This document shows, in pieces, positions 9,373 through 15,589 of a DNA stretch of 20,679 bases. Each line of letters begins with the position of its first letter. Positions within the stretch are counted from its first letter, which is position 1. The notes beneath the pieces are model-generated. The model had not been told where the DNA came from and ran no database searches. It was given only the letters and a program-made list of their open reading frames with translations. Origin of the DNA: a virus. The stretch is from positions 1-20,679 of the IMG/VR virus record IMGVR_UViG_3300017746_000214. One strand, written 5' to 3'. Made by a program: the position numbers and the translations under genes.

Positions 9373-10593
9373 CTACCTCATACTTCCTATAACTGCATAA
9401 CCACTTGATCTCTTTTGTTTACGATTATAGTTTACAATTGAGAGTGCTATGACTGTATCGTCGTGTAGTCCCGGCGGGTGTGAGTACTTGATTGATCTAG
9501 TATTAGGGTTATAGTCATATGTAAACGTTTCTAACTCAGACCAAAGTGATGGAAACTGATCTCTCGGTGGTAGTCCAATCTCTTGATTATTAGTATCTAG
9601 GATGAGACCTTCTATTATCTCTTGTTTAGATTTATTAGTAGTTATAAATGGATATGTGTTGTAGTACTTGCGGCGAAGATCTTCAAACAGAGGGTCACCA
9701 ACTCCATTCACTTCACACATAACAGTTGCTCGCCATTTAGTGGCTAGTGCAGCTATGTTGTCTATCATCTGAGTCCACTCTGATTTTTGGTCTCTATACC
9801 AATCGACTATGTTACCATCCCAATCCTGTACTATGGCTACTGTCCAGTCATTTGATTTACCGAAATCTACTCCTATAAAGTAGGGTGCTCGTTCTGTTGG
9901 TGTCTTTTGTAATCTTTCTAGGTTTGTAAAGACTTCTCCTCCTGAATCTATAAACTTGGCTAGATATTCCTGTTGGAAAACATTAGTTGGTAGCGTGCGT
10001 TTGGCATCCTCTATGTTCTCTGTGTCAATATATGGTGTGTCATATGAAGAACCAGTGTATGACTTGTAATTAGGATGGTCTGGTGAATTACCAAGTTGGA
10101 ATAGATCATAGAACCAATTCTTGCCTTTAGGTGTACTACAAAATAAAATTTTACGGCCACTAGTTAGAAATATTGGGCGTATAGCTTCTGTCCATGCATC
10201 TGACTTCATGAAACCAGCTTCGTCTAGTATACCAAATTGACAAGTTAAACCTCTGACATTATCATACTTCTCTGCTGATCTGAATAGTATTTCTGAGCCA
10301 TTCTTTAAAGAGATATAGTTTTCTGAGTAGTTACATGATTTGACTAAACCTGATGCTCCTATGGCTGCCATTATTTCTTTTTGTACTTTTGTCGTCTGCG
10401 CATAAATCGGGGAAATCCACAAGACTTTTACTCCTTGATTATTTATTGCCCAGTAGAGTGCGAGATTTATACCCATTAATGATTTACCAAACTGTCTACC
10501 CACACATGCTACATGATATAGCGCATCTGATTCTAGAATACTAGTAATCATTGCTCTTTGTTTAGGATGTGGTGTAAATCCTGTATATCTCAT
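9373..10593 (-). CDS. terL: terminase large subunit (ATPase and nuclease)
   Basis: A 406-residue packaging motor that cuts concatemeric DNA and pumps it into the prohead using ATP. The ATPase half has Walker A GRQFGKS at residues 32-38, Walker B with catalytic Glu in ILDEAG at 122-127, and the coupling motif STPKG at 153-157. The RNase H-like nuclease half carries the acidic residues of the metal site: Asp243 in GVDFGKSND, Glu294 in CEVNGVGD and Asp378/Asp379 in HDDTVIALS. All key residues are present and the length is normal for a compact TerL. It starts 11 bp after the small terminase gene stops. I see no frameshift, intein or intron. Confidence 0.97.
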   Translation of the reverse strand: MRYTGFTPHPKQRAMITSILESDALYHVACVGRQFGKSLMGINLALYWAINNQGVKVLWISPIYAQTTKVQKEIMAAIGASGLVKSCNYSENYISLKNGSEILFRSAEKYDNVRGLTCQFGILDEAGFMKSDAWTEAIRPIFLTSGRKILFCSTPKGKNWFYDLFQLGNSPDHPNYKSYTGSSYDTPYIDTENIEDAKRTLPTNVFQQEYLAKFIDSGGEVFTNLERLQKTPTERAPYFIGVDFGKSNDWTVAIVQDWDGNIVDWYRDQKSEWTQMIDNIAALATKWRATVMCEVNGVGDPLFEDLRRKYYNTYPFITTNKSKQEIIEGLILDTNNQEIGLPPRDQFPSLWSELETFTYDYNPNTRSIKYSHPPGLHDDTVIALSIVNYNRKQKRSSGYAVIGSMR

Positions 10594-10604
10594 ATGATTT
10601 GGTA

Positions 10605-10949
10605 TTACAGCTCTTCAGTCTTTGATTGATTCCAATCTTGATCTCGGTTATCTGAATTAATATCTGGTCCAAAGTTAAATGAAATGTCTTTGAATAGTGA
10701 TTCTCCATCATTACCTGTTACTTCTTGTCTCGCTAATTTAGGGATGATATATTCTGAAAGACGTATCATTATATCCATGGCTTTAGCTGGATCCTCTGAT
10801 GCGACCTGTGAGATCCAGATAGACATTCTATCTAGATTATCTTCTGTTAGTTTTTGGTAGGCTTCTCTAATATGTTGAGTTGCTTTGTTTTTGCTACCCT
10901 TTGGTCTACCGTTTCTATTTATGTTTTCGTCTCCTCCTTTAAATGCCAT
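10605..10949 (-). CDS. terS: terminase small subunit-like protein
   Basis: A 114-residue protein immediately upstream of the large terminase. The N-terminal NRNGRPKGSKNKATQHI (residues 11-27) is the basic GRPKGSKNK signature seen in DUF5681-like and small terminase-like phage proteins that bind DNA. It is followed by helices (REAYQKLTEDNLDRMSIWI and KAMDIMIRLSEYIIPKL) and an acidic, disordered-looking tail. The start overlaps the end of the upstream small gene by 11 bp. The role, recognising the phage DNA for packaging, is inferred mainly from the motif and the invariant small-large terminase adjacency. Confidence 0.75.
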   Translation of the reverse strand: MAFKGGDENINRNGRPKGSKNKATQHIREAYQKLTEDNLDRMSIWISQVASEDPAKAMDIMIRLSEYIIPKLARQEVTGNDGESLFKDISFNFGPDINSDNRDQDWNQSKTEEL

Positions 10950-11100
10950 CTTGATCTGGGTTTTTTTCTAGTTGTTTGTACCTTTTTAATTGTTTGTCTG
11001 CGAATTGTTGTGAATTCGCCCAAAAAGAATAAACTACTTCGGCACTAAATTTAAAAGTTAGTTGTCCTTTCTTGTTTCTGTAAACTAAATAATATTTCAT
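10939..11100 (-). CDS. small hypothetical protein (53 aa)
   Basis: A 53-residue basic protein (MKYYLVYRNKKGQ at the start, then FWANSQQFADKQLKRYKQLEKN) that I do not recognise. A longer frame open from 11172 exists, but I chose the ATG at 11098-11100 because it overlaps the stop of the preceding gene as TAATG, a typical coupling arrangement, and because the longer version would overlap that gene by over 70 bp. The end overlaps the small terminase start by 11 bp. No domain, membrane segment or cysteine motif is visible. It is likely a real, translationally coupled gene of unknown function. Confidence 0.6.
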   Translation of the reverse strand: MKYYLVYRNKKGQLTFKFSAEVVYSFWANSQQFADKQLKRYKQLEKNPDQDGI

Positions 11101-11324
11101 TATACTATATTTAATATTTTTAAATAATATTGGTAGACTTCTTTCTTGGTATTTCTCCAACATCTTCCACAACTACTAGGTTTTTTGTTACCACCAGTTA
11201 TTTTATTGTAAAGTCTAAATACTTCGTTTCTAAATGGTTCGTCTACTGCTACACCATTTCTAATTAGAGTTAGATTTGTTTCAATCCACTCAAACTCTGT
11301 TTCTGTTAGTTTTAATTGTTCCAT
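11100..11324 (-). CDS. small CxxC protein of unknown function
   Basis: A 74-residue protein beginning MEQLKLTETEFEWIETNL. The C-terminal half has KKPSSCGRCWRNTKK at about residues 48-62, a CxxC pair in a basic context that could bind a metal or nucleic acid. I recall similar GRCWRN-type small proteins in Bacteroidota phages near terminase genes but cannot name a function. It overlaps the upstream membrane protein gene by 13 bp and shares one base with the next start (TAATG), so it is embedded in the terminase operon. Confidence 0.65.
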   Translation of the reverse strand: MEQLKLTETEFEWIETNLTLIRNGVAVDEPFRNEVFRLYNKITGGNKKPSSCGRCWRNTKKEVYQYYLKILNIV

Positions 11325-11557
11325 AACGTTCTATCTATTAATTCTGCTGCGACAGCGGAAAAGGCTGCGTATGCGACTCCTATATAACCATATATAATTA
11401 ACTGAGGTCCTATCGTTAACCAAAACGTAAAACATAGTGTGCAACTAAATGGTTTGTCTGGTAGACCTAGTCGTTTAACTATCCACTGATATGCAGGAAA
11501 TTCCTGTATCATTGCGGCCATACTTGCTATTCCTAATAATTTAATCAATAATTCCAT
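11312..11557 (-). CDS. small membrane protein with CxxC motif
   Basis: An 81-residue protein with two likely membrane-spanning stretches: an N-terminal hydrophobic helix (LLIKLLGIASMAAMI) and a longer hydrophobic region at about 45-70 (WLTIGPQLIIYGYIGVAYAA). Between them is a short loop with KPFSCTLCFTFW, a CxxC pair at the membrane boundary. A holin or a phage-encoded inner membrane protein is possible; the CxxC speaks against a plain holin. It overlaps the sigma-like gene upstream by 17 bp and the next small gene by 13 bp, so expression is probably coupled to both. Confidence 0.65.
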   Translation of the reverse strand: MELLIKLLGIASMAAMIQEFPAYQWIVKRLGLPDKPFSCTLCFTFWLTIGPQLIIYGYIGVAYAAFSAVAAELIDRTLWNN

Positions 11558-12164
11558 TGTCTTTTAGTTTTTGTATTATGTGTTCTCTTGCTTCATCTAT
11601 AGCTTCTGATATACTGGTTCTTGGTATTCTAGTTTGTCTACTCAATTCTGAATAATTAGGTTGTTTAACCCACATTTTAAATAAAGTAGAAATATACCAA
11701 AGATGTAGACCTTCACCTTCCATATCTTCTAATATACCATTGATTGCATCTATTTTTAGATCCTTTTCCCAATCATAATCAGTATCTTCAAAAGCTTCAT
11801 CTTGTAATCTGACTCTCAACTTTTTTTTATCAGAGTAGTTTTGAAACTTTGATTGATCATGATCAGTATCAATATCATCTTTAGATAGGTTACTATCATT
11901 AAATAGAAATGGATCGTATGGAAAGATTTTACTATTCTGTCTATACAATTTATGATATGGTGATGTTGAACTGTGGAAGTTACGCCAAATCATACCAGAC
12001 ATAAACTTCATTGCTTCTCCTTTTTTAATTAGTTCATCTCTTCTTGGGTGGATCATAAACTGTTCCATTACATAATGTGCAATTTCTTCATAGTCTCTAT
12101 GCTGAGTTATTTTCTCAGTCATTTTAACTATGTCTTTGTAATGGTTAGTAAAGAATCTGTCCAT
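11541..12164 (-). CDS. putative RNA polymerase sigma factor-like protein
   Basis: A 207-residue protein arranged like a small sigma-70 family member. Residues about 5-75 are helical and could correspond to region 2, including FMSGMIWRNFHSSTSPYHKLY. A disordered, Asp/Ser-rich linker at about 85-130 follows. The C-terminal NYSELSRQTRIPRTSISEAIDEAREHI (170-196) is a convincing helix-turn-helix in the place of region 4. It would redirect host RNA polymerase to phage promoters. Its start abuts the stop of the upstream gene (TAAATG), and three small genes and the terminases follow, consistent with a middle/late switch. Other helix-turn-helix regulators, such as a late-gene activator, are possible. 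Confidence 0.55.
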   Translation of the reverse strand: MDRFFTNHYKDIVKMTEKITQHRDYEEIAHYVMEQFMIHPRRDELIKKGEAMKFMSGMIWRNFHSSTSPYHKLYRQNSKIFPYDPFLFNDSNLSKDDIDTDHDQSKFQNYSDKKKLRVRLQDEAFEDTDYDWEKDLKIDAINGILEDMEGEGLHLWYISTLFKMWVKQPNYSELSRQTRIPRTSISEAIDEAREHIIQKLKDNGIID

Positions 12165-12677
12165 TTATTTTGCTTTCTTTGGTTCGTATGCACCCATATA
12201 ATCGCCAGCTTCTCTTGTAATTTTAAATGTAGAATATCCAAATGTATTTCCTAAATGAACATTAGGGTTGCTTTCTGTTCCTATTAAATTATTGTTTAAA
12301 CATCCAAGTAAATACATCCATACAAATTTAAACCTAGATTTTTTTATATTATATTTAGTTCTGAATGGTTTTTTCATTTGATAATTATAATGAGTACTTC
12401 TACTAGGACTATGTAAATGTTGCTTTTTAAATTCAAAACATAAAACATCTGAAAAAGGTTGTCCAATCAACATATTTTTTTCGAGCTCATCATATGATCT
12501 CAACCAAGCTGGCAATCCATTTGATCTTTTATTACATATTCTGGTTGCATCTGTTATTTCCATAGTGTATCTAACGTCATAACCATTCATAGATGCTAGT
12601 CTATCTGCAAACGCAATGAATAATAATACTCCTTCGTCTTTTATATCTTTTGCCCATAATGGAATATCTATAGTCAT
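12165..12677 (-). CDS. hypothetical protein (170 aa)
   Basis: A 170-residue protein I do not recognise. The first 60 residues (IPLWAKDIKDEGVLLFIAFADRL, then DATRICNKRSNGLPAWLRSYDELEK) look folded and helical; the second half is basic with many Lys, Asn and Tyr residues (QMKKPFRTKYNIKKSRFKFVW). Cys residues are scattered with no metal-site spacing. It lies between the second winged-helix gene (30 bp upstream) and the sigma-like gene, which begins at the next base after this stop. The setting suggests a role in replication or gene control, but nothing in the sequence identifies it. Confidence 0.6.
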   Translation of the reverse strand: MTIDIPLWAKDIKDEGVLLFIAFADRLASMNGYDVRYTMEITDATRICNKRSNGLPAWLRSYDELEKNMLIGQPFSDVLCFEFKKQHLHSPSRSTHYNYQMKKPFRTKYNIKKSRFKFVWMYLLGCLNNNLIGTESNPNVHLGNTFGYSTFKITREAGDYMGAYEPKKAK

Positions 12678-12707
12678 TTTTTTTAATTTAAAGGTTTATG
12701 TATATAT

Positions 12708-13049
12708 TTAAAATACTGGAGACGTACCTGATGATTCTGGTGCACGTTTAGATGGTTCTTTATATTTATATGTAATAGAATAATTGGTTTTACTACCAGC
12801 GTCCTTGTATATCTCTATATGACCTTTTTTATGTAACTGTTCTAAATTATATTTAATATCCTTTTCATGTGTATGTAATATCTGTGATATTTGTCCAGTT
12901 AAAGCTTCACATGGTTTAGTACCATTAGATGTAAATTTCTTTATTAAAGGAAGCAATATCTTTTGAAGACCATTAATTGATCTATCTGTCCATATAGAAT
13001 TTGGTATATTAAAGTCTAGGTTGTCGTAATTTTTATTGTGTATCTTCAT
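12708..13049 (-). CDS. winged-helix DNA-binding protein
   Basis: A 113-residue protein with a probable winged helix-turn-helix domain: LQKILLPLIKKFTSNG (helix 1), CEALTGQISQILHTHEKDIKYNLEQLHKKGHIEIYKD (about residues 47-84, helix-turn-helix plus wing). Such domains occur in phage replisome organisers, in MarR-like regulators and in plasmid initiators. The last 25 residues are disordered-looking. The translation start lies in an 18-bp sequence (minus strand AAAACAAAATATTATGAA) that is identical at the start of the initiator-like gene upstream, so the two may be translated alike. It follows the 52-residue helix-turn-helix gene by 19 bp. Initiator accessory or repressor are both possible. Confidence 0.6.
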   Translation of the reverse strand: MKIHNKNYDNLDFNIPNSIWTDRSINGLQKILLPLIKKFTSNGTKPCEALTGQISQILHTHEKDIKYNLEQLHKKGHIEIYKDAGSKTNYSITYKYKEPSKRAPESSGTSPVF

Positions 13050-13068
13050 AATATTTTGTTTTTATTTT

Positions 13069-13227
13069 TTAGTATGCGTAAACTATTCTTTTAACTGTAG
13101 TTGCTGATCTATTGGTAGCTTCAGCAATTTGCTTTAAACTATATCCATCTAGACGTAGTTTTAAAATAGTTTGTTTTTCTTTACTTGTTAATCTGGTTCT
13201 ACCTTTTGGTAATTCATTGATTTTCAT
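13069..13227 (-). CDS. 52-residue helix-turn-helix regulator
   Basis: A short gene starting MKINELPKGRTRLTSKEKQ and ending in KRIVYAY before TAA at 13069-13071. The LKLRLDGYSLKQIAEATN stretch followed by RSATTVKRI is an almost textbook helix-turn-helix of the resolvase/transposase-like or homeodomain-like kind (helix 2 KQIAEAT, helix 3 SATTVKRI). It would bind DNA as a small repressor or activator. The leader is A-rich (TAAAACAA 6 bp before the ATG) without a Shine-Dalgarno sequence, as in its neighbours. A 15-bp motif lies 46 bp upstream of the ATG at exactly the same spacing as for the initiator-like gene, so both may be controlled together, possibly by this protein. Confidence 0.75.
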   Translation of the reverse strand: MKINELPKGRTRLTSKEKQTILKLRLDGYSLKQIAEATNRSATTVKRIVYAY

Positions 13228-13258
13228 AATTAATTGTTTTATTTAGTTAATATAGTTA

Positions 13259-13288
13259 TTATATAGGAAATGTTCCCTTTGTTTCATA
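13259..13288 (-). promoter_or_regulatory. conserved upstream motif, helix-turn-helix gene
   Basis: The second copy of TATGAAACAAAGGGA (13274-13288) with CTATATAA (13259-13266), overlapping the last bases of the initiator-like gene at its distal edge region. It has exactly 46 bp to the ATG of the 52-residue helix-turn-helix gene. The flanking sequence differs from the other copy, so the shared bases look conserved for function. Confidence 0.6.
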
Positions 13289-13295
13289 TAGACCT

Positions 13296-13898
13296 TTAAA
13301 TATCAATACTATTCAAGAAATGTTCTAGTTCTCGTTTAGTTATGGTTTTGTTGGGTTTGGATGGAGGTGATCTAAAATCACCGTCATCCTCAGATATAAT
13401 AGATTTATTATTATCTATTATATGTATAGTATCTATATGTTGGTCTTGGAGACCAGTATTCTTGTCCTGGAGACCAGTAGTCTTGTCCTCAAGACCAGTA
13501 CTCTTGTCCTGGAGACCACTAGTCTTGTCCTGGAGACCAGTTTTCTTTATTCTTCTAGGTATAGATAGTGGTTGTTTATTTTCTAATCTACGCATCAAAG
13601 AACCAAAATCTAAATCGTAGTTTGTGGTGTCTTTAATTTGTATCAGGATATGTTCATACGTTAATGAGTCAAAGATGTCTCTAACTGCACTGTAACTACA
13701 TCCAGACAACTCTTGATATTTCTCTCTAGTCCAAATAACTTTATCATTCATTGCATAGTCAGAACCAACCATGATATTTAGAATAATTTTTTTAGATGTG
13801 TGTCCTTTTAATGCTGGACTTTTAGTAATAAAATCGAATGAGTAGTGGAATTTGCCTTTGTTATTATCCAGATATTTCTGTAATGTTTTACTTTTCAT
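13296..13898 (-). CDS. winged-helix replication initiator-like protein with internal repeats
   Basis: A 200-residue protein likely to act as replisome organiser. Residues about 34-90 form a winged helix: KKIILNIM, then WTREKYQELSGCSYSAVRDIFDSLTYEHILIQI. Residues 119-153 are five tandem seven-residue repeats of the type TGLQDK, followed by an acidic stretch and a C-terminal helix (TITKRELEHFLNSI), which may contact a helicase or loader. The repeat DNA is a candidate origin (see separate entry), giving the lambda O arrangement of an initiator gene with its own origin inside. No helicase or polymerase is encoded nearby, so host enzymes would be recruited. A regulatory motif lies upstream. A transcription regulator with a repeat linker is the alternative. 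Confidence 0.65.
   Translation of the reverse strand: MKSKTLQKYLDNNKGKFHYSFDFITKSPALKGHTSKKIILNIMVGSDYAMNDKVIWTREKYQELSGCSYSAVRDIFDSLTYEHILIQIKDTTNYDLDFGSLMRRLENKQPLSIPRRIKKTGLQDKTSGLQDKSTGLEDKTTGLQDKNTGLQDQHIDTIHIIDNNKSIISEDDGDFRSPPSKPNKTITKRELEHFLNSIDI
13394..13439. other. AT-rich inverted repeat beside iterons (possible DNA unwinding element)
   Basis: Directly next to the 21-bp repeats lies a very AT-rich stretch containing a perfect 11-bp inverted repeat, ATATAATAGAT at 13394-13404 and ATCTATTATAT at 13413-13423 with an 8-bp spacer. Iterons flanked by an easily melted AT-rich segment inside an initiator gene is the known plan of the lambda origin, so this may be the unwinding element. 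The sequence features are seen; the origin function is inferred. Confidence 0.5.
13440..13544. repeat. five tandem 21-bp repeats (iteron candidates)
   Basis: Five back-to-back copies of a 21-bp unit (plus strand cttgtcctggagaccagta with 2 more bases) fill this stretch exactly: 13440-13460, 13461-13481, 13482-13502, 13503-13523 and 13524-13544. Units are in codon register with the initiator-like gene. Each has the near-palindromic core CTGG-AGA-CCAG or a variant; the first has a perfect TGGTCT-TGG-AGACCA inverted repeat. The core uses codons CTC, CAG, GAC and AAG, which are uncommon in this AT-rich genome, suggesting selection on the DNA sequence and not only on the peptide. Confidence 0.9.
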
Positions 13899-13928
13899 AA
13901 TATTTTGTTTTAATGGTCTTTATGTTCT

Positions 13929-13959
13929 TTATATAGTTTATATATCCCTTTGTTTCATA
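13929..13959 (-). promoter_or_regulatory. conserved upstream motif, initiator-like gene
   Basis: On the minus strand TATGAAACAAAGGGA (13945-13959) is followed by CTATATAA (13929-13936). The 15-bp part and the CTATATAA box recur upstream of the 52-residue helix-turn-helix gene, with the 15-bp part at the identical 46-bp distance from the ATG. The CTATATAA box could be a -10-like element and the 15-bp part a -35-like or operator element. It lies just downstream of an intrinsic terminator, as expected for a new transcription unit. Confidence 0.6.
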
Positions 13960-13973
13960 AAAAAAGTCATGTA

Positions 13974-14008
13974 TAAAAAAAGAGACCTAGAAGAATCTAG
14001 ATCTCTTT
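13974..14008 (-). terminator. intrinsic terminator after tail fibre gene
   Basis: On the minus strand a stem with 13-base arms (AAAGAGATCTAGA at 13996-14008 and TCTAGGTCTCTTT at 13979-13991, one U-G pair) with a 4-base loop runs into an uninterrupted T tract. It lies downstream of the tail fibre region and just upstream of the promoter-like motif of the initiator gene, so it separates the virion block from the replication block. Confidence 0.85.
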
Positions 14009-14161
14009 AACAAAATATATAAAACACCTGGAATTATGATAACCAGGAAATAATAACAAACAACTAAAAAGTAAAAAAGAAGGTGTGGCGCACCGTACGT
14101 AAAAAAGAAATAGTTTGTTTGTTACTAATTATATATCTTTTTTTATTTTTGTTTCAATTTA

Positions 14162-14398
14162 TTATGAAATAACTAAAGCTCCTGCATTTGACACAGTTAA
14201 TGTGTATGCTGTTCCGTCTGGAGATAGCATTGTAATACCATTACCACCAGTTCCACCATCAGGTGCAACTACATACAATGCTCTAACGTGTGTTGTATCT
14301 GCATTTATACTTGTAACTTGTCTTCCCATTGCAACTGCACCTGCTTGACCAGCTGATGTTTGTTGACCGAAAGCAACTGAACCATCTCCTGATGCTAC
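14162..14398 (-). pseudogene. in-frame 3' continuation of tail fibre beyond the stop
   Basis: After the internal TAA the same frame stays open for 78 codons to TAA at 14162-14164. It reads VASGDGSVAFGQQTSAGQ, further AVAMGRQ-type repeats, then ALYVVAPDGGTGGNGITMLS and ends TVSNAGALVIS. This is clearly the rest of the beta-roll plus the fibre tip. There is no ATG at the beginning that would make it an independent gene of sensible length. It is either a remnant after a nonsense change (CAA to TAA would do), a sequencing error in the stop, or a read-through extension. Confidence 0.8.
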
Positions 14399-15556
14399 TT
14401 AAGTTCTACCAAAACTAATAGCATATGAGTTAGTAGCTTCTGCATATTGTCCAAAGGCAGCAGCATGTGTACTTGATGCAACTGCATCCTGCCCATATGC
14501 CATTGCTCCTGTGCCTCCTGATGCACTTGCACCGTTACCAATTGCGATTGAATTACTTGAAGTTGCACTTCCTGTAGCTCCTGTTACAGCACTCTGTACT
14601 GAATTAGAACCAGAACCAGCAGTCATACCAGCGGCTCCTCCACCACCTACTGCGGTAGAATCAATTTGTAAATCACCAGTTGCAGTAATGTTTAAACGTC
14701 TGTCTGTACCACCTGCATCTGACATAATAATACCACCAGCTGTTGGTGTTGAGTCTGTTTGTAGTTCTACAGCTTTCATTGAAACTGTACTTGCAATATT
14801 ACCAGTTACATCTTTACCTAAAGCGATAGCGTCTGTAGCTGTTGCTTGTGCTAATTTTCCAATTGCTATTGCACCTGCTGCCAAAGCGTCAGCTTCTTTA
14901 CCAACTGCTATAGCATCTGTTTGAGTTGCAGATGAACCATATCCACCTACTACTGTAGCTCCTTCAGCACTAGCTGTACTAAATGCTCCGAATACTGCAC
15001 TTGAAAATGCTGATGCTGTTGAACTAGCACCTACTACTACAGCTCTACTACCTGATGCATTAGAACTATCACCAATTGCAGTTGATCTTGATCCTGTTGC
15101 TTGTGCTCCATTACCTATAGCTACATCTTTTTCATTTGTAGCATCAGTATTAAAACCAATTGCAACGTTACTTCTAGCAAAAGCGTCATCTCCACCTGCA
15201 TTAGCTGTATTACCAATTGCAATGTTATTACCACTTGTTGCAGTTGCACCATCACCTAAAGCAATAGTATCTGCTGCTGAAGCGTTTGCTGCTACAGTAG
15301 TTAAAGTAGAAGCTGATTGCATAGAATCAGTTCCAGTACCACTAACTAAACCACCTGATGCAATACCTGTTACGGTTGCTGAAGTAAAGTCTGCATTACC
15401 TGTAAATTTAATTGTTGTTGTTGATGCTTCTAGCGGTAGTTGGTTTCCTACACCGTCAGTGATCACTCTGTTTGTTCCGTTGATTGCTGCATTATCGAGA
15501 GTCTTTAAAAGTCCTTCGTATGATGCATTAATCGCTTGTCCTGTTAATGTACTCAT
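14399..15556 (-). CDS. tail fibre with YadA-like head (Hep_Hag) repeats, truncated by TAA
   Basis: A 385-residue fibre or adhesin that probably binds the host surface. The N-terminus (MSTLTGQAINASYEGLLKTL, then TDGVGNQLPLE) is a familiar virion-attachment start in Bacteroidota phage fibres. Residues about 95-245 and 326-385 consist of roughly 14-residue repeats such as NNIAIGNTANAGG and DAIAVGKEADALAAG, the left-handed beta-roll repeats of YadA/Hep_Hag adhesins; a non-repeat section with a Gly-rich hinge lies between. The frame stops at TAA (14399-14401) in the middle of a repeat, and the next 78 codons in the same frame continue the repeats and a C-terminal tip. It lies 33 bp after the NGSW-repeat gene and is probably co-expressed with it. 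Confidence 0.8.
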   Translation of the reverse strand: MSTLTGQAINASYEGLLKTLDNAAINGTNRVITDGVGNQLPLEASTTTIKFTGNADFTSATVTGIASGGLVSGTGTDSMQSASTLTTVAANASAADTIALGDGATATSGNNIAIGNTANAGGDDAFARSNVAIGFNTDATNEKDVAIGNGAQATGSRSTAIGDSSNASGSRAVVVGASSTASAFSSAVFGAFSTASAEGATVVGGYGSSATQTDAIAVGKEADALAAGAIAIGKLAQATATDAIALGKDVTGNIASTVSMKAVELQTDSTPTAGGIIMSDAGGTDRRLNITATGDLQIDSTAVGGGGAAGMTAGSGSNSVQSAVTGATGSATSSNSIAIGNGASASGGTGAMAYGQDAVASSTHAAAFGQYAEATNSYAISFGRT

Positions 15557-15589
15557 TAGTTATTATTGTTTTTTAATTTTTATTATAAT

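Larger units (their letters stand above)
13899..14161. other. non-coding inter-module region
   Basis: This 263-bp stretch between the tail fibre reading frame and the initiator-like gene holds no gene I can support. It contains the upstream motif, the intrinsic terminator, a hairpin (CCTGG 14027-14031 with CCAGG 14043-14047), and an imperfect inverted repeat with arms at 14055-14066 (AACAAACAACTA) and 14111-14123. Between those arms a small GC-rich island (14082-14099) with GGTG/CACC arms and CGTACG is flanked by direct repeats of GTAAAAAAGAA at 14071-14081 and 14099-14109. Confidence 0.7.

Noticed and set aside
10939-11172. Longer 77-residue version of the small gene before the small terminase
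   Set aside because: The ATG at 11098-11100 overlaps the previous stop as TAATG; the longer version would overlap the upstream gene heavily and adds residues that mirror that gene's other frame.
13440-13544. CRISPR array
   Set aside because: The 21-bp units are contiguous with no spacers and lie in frame within a gene.
13342-13620. Plus-strand open frame with repeated WRPV residues
   Set aside because: It is the antisense image of the 21-bp repeats in the initiator-like gene; no other plus-strand gene is supported and it has no credible start region.
14399-14401. Stop-codon reassignment (TAA read as an amino acid genome-wide)
   Set aside because: Many other genes here end in TAA at sensible places, including the protease, the connected small genes and the major capsid protein, so a general recoding of TAA is not supported.
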